In this document: in pieces, positions 52,601 to 60,458 of the stretch
Layout: every line of letters begins with the position of its first letter
Numbering within the stretch: the stretch's first letter is position 1
Origin: Flavobacterium sp. NKUCC04_CG
GTDB taxonomy: Bacteria; Bacteroidota; Bacteroidia; Flavobacteriales; Flavobacteriaceae
Length of the DNA stretch: 64,000 bases
Reading direction: 5' to 3'
NCBI RefSeq assembly: GCF_019345525.1
Contig: NZ_JAHKRA010000004.1
Location: forward strand, 124,001 to 188,000
Notes under the pieces: model-generated
Seen by the model: only the letters and a program-made list of their open reading frames with translations
The model's database searches: none
What the model was told of the DNA's origin: nothing
Program-made: the position numbers and the translations under genes

Positions 52601-53555
52601 GGCATCTGGTTTCGACATGGGAAGTTTGGTGTTGTTGACCAAATGGGGTGATGTCTATGTGTTGGCTGCAGGTGCTCAACAAAGTGCGGCGGTTTATGGC
52701 GACGGTAGTACTGCTATTGATTTTGCTTGGCACAAAGTTTTAATCGGGCAGGTTGTGTCTGTAAAATTATTTGGTACGGGTACGGCTATGGCTCTTACCT
52801 TAAACGGCGATTTGTTTACATGGGGAAGTAGTATCTTTTTAGGTGATGGTTCTAACGAGACTAACAGTGCTGTGCCAGTTAAAATGACACTCCCGAATGG
52901 GGTTAATCGAGTGATTATGACCGCGATGACTGGTGAAAGTTCAACACTGACTTATTATGTATTAGGCGATGATAAACGCGTGTATTCCTTGGGATATAAT
53001 GTTGGCGGTGTTTTGGGAATTGGTATTGATGGAGGAGCAGTGAGAACCTCTTGGCAGACCGTAATGAGTCCTACTGGCAGCGGAGTAGGGACAGGTACCG
53101 GATTTTTGGAAAATATAAAGTTTATTAATGGAGCTCTGCACAACCCATTTTCGGGAGCTGCAGGAGCTATCGATGAAGATGGAGTACCTTATTTTTGGGG
53201 TTCTAATGAGCCGACTTACGTTCGATTAGGGTTTAATGGCGGTAATGTGACCCAGCCTAGAATTCCAAATGGAATTACACCAGGAGTACACGATATAATG
53301 TATATTGAATTAGGAGGGCACGTTACACCGGTTATCGATAAGAAACTCGGTAAGTACGGATACGTAGGACATAAAATTGCAGGCAGTATGGGTGATGGAG
53401 GTCAGGAAGCTACCATCACGGTTTATGATTTTACCAACACGCCTGTTATTGACTTTTGTAATATTGTTATTGGCGAACCTAAAAAAACACGTGTTACTAT
53501 TAATCCAATGAATATTAACTTACCACTAAAAAAACTAACACTAATCAGTCCTTAA
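49671..53555 (+). CDS. Large secreted repeat protein: TSP3 / F5-8C-like repeats and RCC1-like C-terminal domain
   Basis: A 1294-residue exported protein (signal ending around ISYGQQ). Three tandem units of about 267 residues start near residues 38, 304 and 571. Each has calcium-binding DxDxDGxxD repeats (for example DVDDDNDGIYDHIEAPNC), a beta domain with LQGSHDGDNWLDLSE resembling a discoidin-type fold, and a second TSP3 pair (HQDLDSDGDGAFDVVEAGF). From about 850 comes a region with repeated Trp-Gly blades (LYTWGVKAQ, DLFTWGSSIFLGDG, VYSLGYNVGGVLGIG), typical of an RCC1-like beta-propeller. No T9SS C-terminal domain is seen, so surface anchoring is unclear. Likely calcium-dependent surface adhesin. 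Confidence 0.8.
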   Translation: MVTYLSFVRKKLALLLFVSFIFTAISYGQQSGCPQDFDCDGITDDLDVDDDNDGIYDHIEAPNCFYLDKSVFESGDRSDLLVASTTLPFSNENPAWLIGGMPSPSAGLTIAGSVDLTQVEIMRLTTKAAAGIEYTAVTLNFNGTYFFAAFAKVVLQGSHDGDNWLDLSEVVAPGSGANITVEVTKNQRRYQFYRLLGVEGLRGPAIRVFRQITAQVGSYMPSFYQKANCVDEDIDGDGMPNHQDLDSDGDGAFDVVEAGFIDADNNGHPGSGRVLVDEDGAIVGHHYRVPYEFYKIATINAGKDTDGDGIYDVFDVDADNDGIYNHFESPNCYESDKTTYETGNRTSLMQATTTLNYVSGKQEYLIDGIATSAQGITWASSQTLQNQEVFRLTTRLALGIQFSSIDLIFNGAGAFTPSSRLIMQGSQDGIDWVDLTEEIKPSTAANVTIVVTKNQDIYRMYRLLGQAGTTGTTSRSLMEITAITQNYLPALYPKINCTNEDLDLDGVANHLDLDSDGDGASDVLEAGFSDPDGDGFVGVAPVLVNRFGAVDGHGYLQPLGYYKIREVVATDDFDGDGVFDLFDVDDDNDGIFDHIESPNCFELDAKIYEIGDRRHLLEVTTTLPIRTGNADLLIDGIETLSNIGIQIPAATALGNKEIFRLTTTMALSIEYASIRMLFNTTGFFSNGSQVILQATNDGINWIDLTEGISPSLSNESVFVVTKNQALYRSYRLWGIAGFTGTTARNILEITATVANYHPSLYPKMGCNGHDVNGNGRPNHQDLNADGDSCFDVTEVGFEDPDRDGILGISPVTVDQYGKVIGAVGYTLPRNLYWLEPSRNVCTGVGIPIDEDSHCLDMGDITNDYGLIQSLFHMSMVRTKSGFSIFGEHTSPSGVGNLLFPTEIIPSNGFNYGGDIIAGTVGGGYSRVTCFVLSTAGLYTWGVKAQVPQPWRRSGRGFQSIPLPDGINPRDVKVISATASGFDMGSLVLLTKWGDVYVLAAGAQQSAAVYGDGSTAIDFAWHKVLIGQVVSVKLFGTGTAMALTLNGDLFTWGSSIFLGDGSNETNSAVPVKMTLPNGVNRVIMTAMTGESSTLTYYVLGDDKRVYSLGYNVGGVLGIGIDGGAVRTSWQTVMSPTGSGVGTGTGFLENIKFINGALHNPFSGAAGAIDEDGVPYFWGSNEPTYVRLGFNGGNVTQPRIPNGITPGVHDIMYIELGGHVTPVIDKKLGKYGYVGHKIAGSMGDGGQEATITVYDFTNTPVIDFCNIVIGEPKKTRVTINPMNINLPLKKLTLISP

Positions 53556-53636
53556 GTTTTACATCTAGTATTGATATAAAAAACAGCTGTTGTTTGGACT
53601 TTTTGCCAAAGTAACCTATAGCTGTTTTAAACAAAA

Positions 53637-53661
53637 AACGCCTGAATGAATTTCAGGCGTT
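53637..53661 (-). terminator. Terminator between the repeat protein and superoxide dismutase genes
   Basis: AACGCCTGAA pairs with TTCAGGCGTT across a 5-base loop, with A- and T-rich flanks on each side. It lies between convergent genes and may serve both. A weaker AAACAGCT/AGCTGTTT pairing (53580-53628) lies just before it. Confidence 0.75.
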
Positions 53662-53679
53662 CTTTATAAAGAAAGGGAA

Positions 53680-54285
53680 TTATTTTGCTGCAGCATATCT
53701 CTTTGCTACTTCATCCCAGTTGATTACATTAAAGAAAGCAGTAATATAATCAGGTCTGCGGTTTTGGTAGTTTAAATAATAAGCGTGCTCCCAAACATCC
53801 ATTCCTAAGATTGGAGTTCCTTGACAAGTAACACCTGGCATTAATGGGTTGTCCTGATTAGGAGTTCCACAAACAGCTAGTTTTCCGTCTTTCACACACA
53901 ACCAAGCCCATCCTGAACCAAACTGAGTAGCTCCAGCTTTAGCAAAAGCCTCTTTAAAAGCTTCAAAAGAACCTAAGTCTTTAACAATTGCAGCAGCCAA
54001 TTCTCCAGTTGGTTCTCCGCCACCGTTAGGGCTCATTACTTCCCAGAATAAGTTGTGGTTATAAAATCCACCACCGTTGTTGCGTACAGCTCCGTTAGTC
54101 ATGTCTAAATTGTGAAGAATTTCTTCGATGCTTTTTCCTTCTAATTCGGTACCAGCAATAGCTGCATTTAAGTTAGTAGTATAAGCGTTATGATGTTTAG
54201 TATGGTGTATTTCCATCGTACGAGCATCAATATGCGGTTCTAACGCGTCGTAAGCGTAAGGTAATTTCGGTAATTCGAATGCCAT
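53680..54285 (-). CDS. sodA: Superoxide dismutase, Mn-type (or cambialistic)
   Basis: A 201-residue cytoplasmic enzyme that dismutates superoxide. Metal ligands: H27 in [12 protein letters not shown], the His in NHNLFW, and Asp and His in [13 protein letters not shown]. The pattern [19 protein letters not shown] with an internal GGG and the Gln in [10 protein letters not shown] point to the Mn/Fe family with Mn-type placement of the outer-sphere glutamine. Metal choice is not certain. Upstream of the ATG is a pair of 12-base direct repeats (ATTAGTATTATT at 54287 and 54305). It is divergent from addA. Confidence 0.95.
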   Translation of the reverse strand: MAFELPKLPYAYDALEPHIDARTMEIHHTKHHNAYTTNLNAAIAGTELEGKSIEEILHNLDMTNGAVRNNGGGFYNHNLFWEVMSPNGGGEPTGELAAAIVKDLGSFEAFKEAFAKAGATQFGSGWAWLCVKDGKLAVCGTPNQDNPLMPGVTCQGTPILGMDVWEHAYYLNYQNRRPDYITAFFNVINWDEVAKRYAAAK

Positions 54286-54286
54286 A

Positions 54287-54316
54287 ATTAGTATTATTAA
54301 AAAGATTAGTATTATT
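54287..54316. repeat. Two 12-base direct repeats upstream of sodA
   Basis: ATTAGTATTATT occurs at 54287-54298 and again at 54305-54316, 18 bases apart, in the 113-base gap between sodA and addA. Very AT-rich, so it may be chance or a binding site pair. Confidence 0.3.
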
Positions 54317-54398
54317 TTTATTCAAATTTAATGATTTAACTTCAATATCAAAAGGAGACTAAGTTTAATTATTCTTAACTATAATATACAGCTATTAA

Positions 54399-57300
54399 GT
54401 GACTACTGCCTCATTTTCAATTTATAACGCCTCAGCCGGATCCGGCAAAACCCATACCTTAGTCAAAGAATATTTAAAAATCCTGTTAACAGACAAGACA
54501 AACGATGCCTATAAAAACATTTTGGCCATTACTTTTACCAATAAAGCGGTAGAAGAAATGAAAAGTAGGGTGGTCTCCAGTTTGTTTGCCTTTTCACAAG
54601 AGGATATTCCGGAAAAACAATGGGGTATGTTACAACAAATCGAATTGGAAACCGGGTTGAAAGTCGATTTTATCCGAAGCAAGTCTAAATTGATTATCAA
54701 AAACATCATTCATAATTATGCTGCTTTTGATATTTCAACCATTGATAAGTTTACCCATAAAATCATCCGGTCTTTTGCCCACGATTTAAACCTGCCTATT
54801 ACTTTTGATGTTTCGTTGGAGTCCGAAGAACTGTTGCAAGAAGCAGTCGATGCGATTGTTTCTAGGGCGGGTACCGACAAGGAACTGACCGACTTACTAA
54901 TCGATTTTTCGATTGATAAGGCCGATAACGATAAAAGCTGGGATGTGACTCGAGAGTTGTTGGAAATCGGCTATCTGTTGATGAATGAAAATAATCGTGA
55001 CGAAATAGCCCTATTTCAAGATAAGAATTTACCTGATTTTGTAGCGGTTCGCGATCGATTAAAGGCGGAAATCAAGAGAATTTCTGCCGAAACAAAGGTT
55101 TTGGGGAAAGAGGCATTACAATTGATTTCCGATTACGGAATCGACGAAAAGTCGTTTTCCAGAGGAACTTTTCCCAACCATTTAAAAAAAATAGAAAGCG
55201 ATGAGGTATTGGCATCGCATAAGCGGTTTGTAAATTTTGACGATATTCAAATCAATAAAACAGCCAAGGATCGAGATCTCATAGAAGGCATCATACCTCA
55301 GTGGATTGAGCTTTTGCAACAGGTGTATCAAGCCTATGCTAAACGGTCGTTTTACGAGGCTTTTTTAAAAAATATCACGCCGTTATCACTGCTAAATACA
55401 ATTCGACAAGAGCTTGATAAAATACAAACAGAGCAAAATATACTTTCGATTTCTCAGTTTAATGCCATCATTCACAAGGAAATTCAGAATCAGCCCGCTC
55501 CATTTATATACGAACGATTGGGTGAGCGCTACCGACACTTCTTTATTGACGAATTTCAAGATACATCGGAAATGCAATGGCTTAATCTAGTTCCGCTGAT
55601 TGACAACGCATTGGCGGGAGAAGATTTGTCGGGTACCAAGGGAACCTTGATGATTGTTGGTGATCCAAAACAGTCTATTTACAGATGGAGAGGAGGTAAG
55701 GCAGAGCAATTTATCGCTTTGAGTAAAAAGGATAATCCCTTTTCGAATCCGAGTAAAGAAACGGTGGTGTTAGGGAAAAACTATCGGAGTTACTCAGAGG
55801 TGATTGAATTTAATAATGCTTTTTTTAAAGATATTTCGCAGTCATTTACACAGGTAGATTACAAAGATTTATACGAAAATAATAGTGGACAAGAAATCAA
55901 TTCTAAAATTGGAGGTTATGTAAACATACAATTTTTGCCCAAACCCGAATCGGAAGACGAATTGGAAACCAAGGAAGAATTACACGTAAAAGCTACTTTG
56001 GAGACCATTAAAAAAGTAAAAGCACAAGGCTTTGAATACCGCGATATCGTAGTGTTAACGCGTAAACGCTCGGCGGGTGTGGCTTTGGCTAATTACTTGA
56101 CCGAGCAAGAGGTGCCGATTTTATCGTCGGACTCCCTATTGATTGATAATGCGACCGAAGTACGTTTGATTATTCAAGTATTGCGCTTTTTGAAAAATGA
56201 TCGCGATAAGGAATCCAAGGCTTTGATGTTGTATTATGTGGCATCCAAACAGTCCGATGGGTATCCCATACACGATTTTATAGCAGAAGGATTGGCTTTG
56301 TATGTAGAAAGTGAACTCGAAAATTGGTTGGCTACTAAAGGGGTGGTCATCTCTTTTAATGCTTGTAGAAAGAAATCGCTATACGAAGCGGTAGAAGATA
56401 TTGTAAGGGCCTTTTTACAAGATAAGAGCTCGATGTCGTATGTGTTGTACTTTTTGGATTTGGTTTTGGAACGCACCATTAAAAGCCAATACAGTATAGC
56501 TGACTTTTTGTATTTTTGGGAGAACAACGGACAAAAATTCAGTATTCCAACTCCGGAAGGCGTAGATGCCGTTCGTATCATGACCATTCACAAATCTAAA
56601 GGCCTGGAGTTTCCGGTAGTGATTTTTCCTTTTGCGGAAGAAGATTATTCCCGTCCTTCACGTAATAAATTGTGGTTGGATTTGAACGAAGAAGGATTGG
56701 ATTTGCCCAAAGCCTTAGTCGATTCAAAAAAAGAAGTAGCTGAATATGGTGCTTGGGCAGAACAACTATATGAAGAAAAGCAGCAGGAAGAATTATTAGA
56801 CAATGTCAATGTGTTGTATGTTGCCTTAACTCGAGCAGAAGAACAGTTGTATATTATATCGTCTAAAAACATCAACAGCAAAGGAGAGTTATCCAATAAT
56901 ATGTCCAAATTCTTTTTGGAGTTTTTGATAAAAACAGGTGTTTATACAGACGAGGATTTTAGTTATGACTTTGGAGTGCCGGTTAAGGTTTCAAAACCGC
57001 TAATTGATTATGGGGAACAGTCTAAAAACACCAATAAAACCATCCGTGCAGTAGATCGATTGATGGATTTTAAATCGATAAAAATTGCGCAACGAGAGGC
57101 TTTGATGTGGGATTCGGAAAGTCAGAAAGCCATTGAATATGGAAATATATTGCATCAAATGATGTCTTATATTAATACGTATAAGGATGTCGACGAGGCT
57201 CTAAGGAAAAGTCTGGAAATTGGATTAATTACGGAAAGTCAGCGTTTGAATTTTAAAGAATTGATTGAAAATATTGTTTTTAATCCAGAATTAGAACTGT

Positions 57301-57554
57301 ATTTTGCAGAAAATGGCTTGGTTTTTAACGAACGTACTATTTTTAGTGCTACCTTTAAGAATATCAAACCGGATCGAGTGACTATTAGAGGGAGTCAAGC
57401 TTATCTATTGGATTATAAAACCGGAAAAGTCGAAGATGCCCATGTTAAACAAGTTCGAGAATATCAGCTCGCCCTAGAAGATATGGGCTATGTCGTGGCT
57501 AAAAAAATAATCCTATACACAGGAGATCACATAAATATGGTACATTTGCCATAG
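54399..57554 (+). CDS. addA: AddA/RecB-like helicase-nuclease subunit
   Basis: A 1051-residue UvrD-family helicase with a C-terminal nuclease domain, the AddA subunit of a break-processing complex. The Walker A motif is NASAGSGKTHTLVKEYL, helicase motifs include DEFQDTSEMQWL (motif II), VGDPKQSIYRWRGG and ALTRAEEQLYI (motif VI). The C-terminal PD-(D/E)XK fold is GNILHQMMSYIN followed by YLLDYKTGKVEDAHVKQVRE. The start is GTG at 54399. A TAA codon lies in frame immediately before it, so no upstream start exists, which supports GTG. It processes double-strand breaks to 3' tails for RecA. The partner AddB is encoded 3 kb downstream, past kbl and ompA. Confidence 0.9.
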   Translation: MTTASFSIYNASAGSGKTHTLVKEYLKILLTDKTNDAYKNILAITFTNKAVEEMKSRVVSSLFAFSQEDIPEKQWGMLQQIELETGLKVDFIRSKSKLIIKNIIHNYAAFDISTIDKFTHKIIRSFAHDLNLPITFDVSLESEELLQEAVDAIVSRAGTDKELTDLLIDFSIDKADNDKSWDVTRELLEIGYLLMNENNRDEIALFQDKNLPDFVAVRDRLKAEIKRISAETKVLGKEALQLISDYGIDEKSFSRGTFPNHLKKIESDEVLASHKRFVNFDDIQINKTAKDRDLIEGIIPQWIELLQQVYQAYAKRSFYEAFLKNITPLSLLNTIRQELDKIQTEQNILSISQFNAIIHKEIQNQPAPFIYERLGERYRHFFIDEFQDTSEMQWLNLVPLIDNALAGEDLSGTKGTLMIVGDPKQSIYRWRGGKAEQFIALSKKDNPFSNPSKETVVLGKNYRSYSEVIEFNNAFFKDISQSFTQVDYKDLYENNSGQEINSKIGGYVNIQFLPKPESEDELETKEELHVKATLETIKKVKAQGFEYRDIVVLTRKRSAGVALANYLTEQEVPILSSDSLLIDNATEVRLIIQVLRFLKNDRDKESKALMLYYVASKQSDGYPIHDFIAEGLALYVESELENWLATKGVVISFNACRKKSLYEAVEDIVRAFLQDKSSMSYVLYFLDLVLERTIKSQYSIADFLYFWENNGQKFSIPTPEGVDAVRIMTIHKSKGLEFPVVIFPFAEEDYSRPSRNKLWLDLNEEGLDLPKALVDSKKEVAEYGAWAEQLYEEKQQEELLDNVNVLYVALTRAEEQLYIISSKNINSKGELSNNMSKFFLEFLIKTGVYTDEDFSYDFGVPVKVSKPLIDYGEQSKNTNKTIRAVDRLMDFKSIKIAQREALMWDSESQKAIEYGNILHQMMSYINTYKDVDEALRKSLEIGLITESQRLNFKELIENIVFNPELELYFAENGLVFNERTIFSATFKNIKPDRVTIRGSQAYLLDYKTGKVEDAHVKQVREYQLALEDMGYVVAKKIILYTGDHINMVHLP

Positions 57555-57582
57555 TAATTTTGAAACATAAATATTCATAAAT

Positions 57583-58779
57583 ATGTACGGAAAGATTAAA
57601 AACCATTTACAAGAAGAGCTTCAGGCTATTGAAGAAAATGGATTGTTTAAAAAGGAGCGTATCATCACTTCTCCACAAGGAGCGGAGATTACCATTTCAA
57701 CAGGAGAAACTGTTTTAAATTTTTGTGCCAATAATTATTTGGGTCTTTCATCTCATCCAGAAGTGGTTCAAGCAGCTAAAGACACATTGGACAGTCATGG
57801 ATTTGGTATGTCGTCTGTTCGTTTCATTTGTGGAACTCAAGACATTCACAAACAATTGGAAAAGACCATTGCCGAATTTTATGGAACAGAGGATACCATT
57901 TTATACGCCGCTGCGTTTGATGCCAATGGAGGTGTTTTTGAACCGTTGTTGGGAGCTGAAGATGCAATCATTTCCGATAGTCTAAATCACGCATCCATCA
58001 TCGATGGAGTCCGCTTGTGTAAAGCTGCGAGATACCGTTATGAAAACAACGATATGAACGACTTGGAGCAACAATTGATTCAAGCCAATGCAGCGGGGCA
58101 TCGCTTTAAAATTATTGTTACCGATGGGGTGTTTTCCATGGACGGATTAGTGGCGCCTTTGGATAAAATATGTGATTTAGCAGACAAATACGATGCTTTG
58201 GTTATGGTTGACGAATGCCATGCTGCCGGTTTTATCGGAGCTACTGGTAAGGGAACTTTGGAAGCAAAAGGTGTTATGGGTAGGGTTGATATCATTACCG
58301 GTACCTTGGGTAAAGCCTTAGGTGGAGCTATGGGAGGTTATACAACGGCTAAAAAAGAGATTATCGAAATCTTAAGACAGCGCTCAAGACCGTATTTGTT
58401 TTCAAATTCATTGGCGCCTGCCATCGTCGGGGCTTCGCTTAAAGTATTTGAAGTGCTAAAAAGAGATAATTCCCTTAGAGATAAATTGGAGTGGAATACC
58501 AATTATTTTAAAGCCGGAATCAAAAAAGCAGGATTGGAATTTATCGATGGCGACTCCGCTATAGTTCCAGTGATGTTGTATGATGCAAAACTCGCGCAAC
58601 TCATGGCAGAAGAATTGCTTAAAAAGGGAATCTACGTAACGGGCTTCTTTTTCCCAGTTGTTCCTAAAGGTAAAGCGAGAATTCGCGTTCAATTATCAGC
58701 AGCACATACTCAAGAACACTTAGATAAAGCTATTCAGGCGTTTACAGAAGTAGGAAAACAGCTTAATATTATAAAATAA
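57583..58779 (+). CDS. kbl: Glycine C-acetyltransferase (2-amino-3-ketobutyrate CoA ligase)
   Basis: PLP enzyme of threonine degradation that joins glycine and acetyl-CoA or runs in reverse, 398 residues. The PLP-lysine is in [13 protein letters not shown]. Other motifs are [12 protein letters not shown] at the N-terminus, and [15 protein letters not shown] with the Asp that contacts the pyridine ring. The C-terminal half has [20 protein letters not shown]. Full length. It lies 28 bases downstream of addA on the same strand, so it may be in the same transcript. The partner threonine dehydrogenase gene is not in the window. Confidence 0.95.
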   Translation: MYGKIKNHLQEELQAIEENGLFKKERIITSPQGAEITISTGETVLNFCANNYLGLSSHPEVVQAAKDTLDSHGFGMSSVRFICGTQDIHKQLEKTIAEFYGTEDTILYAAAFDANGGVFEPLLGAEDAIISDSLNHASIIDGVRLCKAARYRYENNDMNDLEQQLIQANAAGHRFKIIVTDGVFSMDGLVAPLDKICDLADKYDALVMVDECHAAGFIGATGKGTLEAKGVMGRVDIITGTLGKALGGAMGGYTTAKKEIIEILRQRSRPYLFSNSLAPAIVGASLKVFEVLKRDNSLRDKLEWNTNYFKAGIKKAGLEFIDGDSAIVPVMLYDAKLAQLMAEELLKKGIYVTGFFFPVVPKGKARIRVQLSAAHTQEHLDKAIQAFTEVGKQLNIIK

Positions 58780-58821
58780 AGACAATTTTAGTAGGAAAAA
58801 GAGATAATTGTTAAGAATTTT

Positions 58822-58852
58822 TTTGTAGATAACAATTAAGGTCTTATTTTTG
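58822..58852 (+). promoter_or_regulatory. Bacteroidetes-type promoter of ompA
   Basis: TTTG at 58822-58825, a 19-base spacer, then TATTTTTG at 58845-58852. Exact match to TTTG-N19-TAnnTTTG, 40 bases before the ATG. Fits a strongly expressed outer membrane protein. Confidence 0.8.
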
Positions 58853-58891
58853 CTAGATATTATTACGTACAGTAAATAAATAAAAAAAGTT

Positions 58892-60286
58892 ATGAAACAT
58901 CTCAACAAATTATTTGCGGCAGCACTTCTTTGCGCGGGGTTAACCTCAAACGCTCAGAATGCGGATCACCCTTGGGCGGTGACTATCGGAGCCAATGCTG
59001 TTGATACTAAAATTAGTACAACAAACAATTTCTCCAACAGATTAGGAGGTTACTTCAACGTTAAAGACCAGTGGAATATCCTTCCGTCTGTATCTTACTT
59101 GAACGTAGCAAGATACTTAGGAGATGGTTTCTCCTTTGGAATCACAGGATCTGTAAATAAAATTGATAAGTTTATCAAACCGGAAGCAGAGAACTACGCG
59201 ATCTACAATCCAGGTGATTTAACTTATTATGGTATTGATGCAGAAGTTAAATATAGCTTCAAAGATTTATTGAAATTTAAAGTAGTTGACCCTTTCTTAT
59301 TAGTTGGTGGGGGATACACTTTTATGGGAGATGCTAGTGCAGGTACTGTAAATGGAGGTTTAGGTTTAAACTTTTGGTTTACTGAAAACCTTGCGTTAAC
59401 AGTTCAATCTACGTACAAACATTCATTTGATGATACAAGAACTCCTAATGTTGATATTGCTTCGCATATGCAACATTTCGCAGGTATTAAATTCCAATTT
59501 GGTGGAAAAGATACAGACGGAGATGGAATCTTAGACAAATATGACGAATGTCCAGATGTTGCAGGTCTTAAAGAATTCAACGGATGTCCTGATACAGATG
59601 GAGACGGAATCCCTGACCATTTAGACGAATGTCCAGATGTTGCTGGATTAGCAGAATTCAGAGGATGTCCTGATACAGACGGAGACGGAATCCCTGACCA
59701 TTTAGACGAATGTCCAGATGTATTTGGTCTTAAAGAATTTAACGGATGTCCTGATACTGACGGTGACGGAGTACCAGATCATAAAGACGAATGTCCTGAA
59801 GTTAAAGGTCCTAAAGAAAACAAAGGTTGTCCTTGGCCAGATAGAGATGGAGACGGAGTACCAGATCATTTAGACAAATGTCCAGATGTTGCAGGTCCTG
59901 CTTCTAACAACGGATGTCCAGAAATCAAGGAAGAGCAAATGAAACAGTTGAACGACTACGGTAGAACTATCTTATTCAACACTGGTAAATTTACTTTCCA
60001 AGAAAAAACTTACCCTGTTCTTGATAACATGGCAAAAATCATGAGAGAGTACCCAACTGCTAAATTTAGCATTGAAGGACACACTGATAGCACAGGTTCT
60101 GATAAAATCAACTTACCATTATCTGAAAACAGAGCTAATGCAGTAAAAGTTTATTTGATTGAAAAAGGTATCGATGCTTCTAGATTAACATCTAAAGGTT
60201 ACGGGTCTTCTAAACCAATTGAATCTAACAAAACTGTTAAAGGTAGAGAGATCAATAGACGTGTAGAGGTTGTATTAGAAAAATAA
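58892..60286 (+). CDS. OmpA family outer membrane protein with TSP3 repeats
   Basis: A 464-residue abundant outer membrane protein. A signal peptide ([20 protein letters not shown] then AQ) precedes an eight-strand-like barrel (about 22-205). Five thrombospondin type 3 repeats follow, with [20 protein letters not shown] units (about 206-345). The C-terminal OmpA/MotB domain has [20 protein letters not shown] and contacts peptidoglycan through [11 protein letters not shown]. It is driven by a perfect promoter and ended by a strong terminator. The repeats are nearly identical at DNA level with period 81, so copy number may vary. OmpA-type proteins bridge the outer membrane and cell wall. Confidence 0.95.
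   Translation: MKHLNKLFAAALLCAGLTSNAQNADHPWAVTIGANAVDTKISTTNNFSNRLGGYFNVKDQWNILPSVSYLNVARYLGDGFSFGITGSVNKIDKFIKPEAENYAIYNPGDLTYYGIDAEVKYSFKDLLKFKVVDPFLLVGGGYTFMGDASAGTVNGGLGLNFWFTENLALTVQSTYKHSFDDTRTPNVDIASHMQHFAGIKFQFGGKDTDGDGILDKYDECPDVAGLKEFNGCPDTDGDGIPDHLDECPDVAGLAEFRGCPDTDGDGIPDHLDECPDVFGLKEFNGCPDTDGDGVPDHKDECPEVKGPKENKGCPWPDRDGDGVPDHLDKCPDVAGPASNNGCPEIKEEQMKQLNDYGRTILFNTGKFTFQEKTYPVLDNMAKIMREYPTAKFSIEGHTDSTGSDKINLPLSENRANAVKVYLIEKGIDASRLTSKGYGSSKPIESNKTVKGREINRRVEVVLEK
59591..59752 (+). repeat. 81-base direct repeat inside ompA
   Basis: The block beginning GATACAGATGGAGACGGAAT at 59591 recurs at 59672 as GATACAGACGGAGACGGAAT, then continues CCCTGACCATTTAGACGAAT and TCCAGATGT in both copies. 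Period 81 bases, 27 codons. Confidence 0.85.
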
Positions 60287-60306
60287 TCATCCTTCTTAAA
60301 TAATTG

Positions 60307-60334
60307 AAAACGCCTCGAGAAATCGAGGCGTTTT
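60307..60334 (+). terminator. Intrinsic terminator after ompA
   Basis: AAAACGCCTCGA pairs with TCGAGGCGTTTT across the loop GAAA, followed by a T-tract. A 12-bp perfect stem. Confidence 0.92.
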
Positions 60335-60458
60335 TTTTATATATTTATGCGATACTATAAAGACTGCATAAAAGTATATGCTCTTATAAAATTCTTCCAT
60401 TAGGATAAAAATCATAAAAAAATCAAGTTTTCGGATTTTTTCAAAATGCCAATACTAT

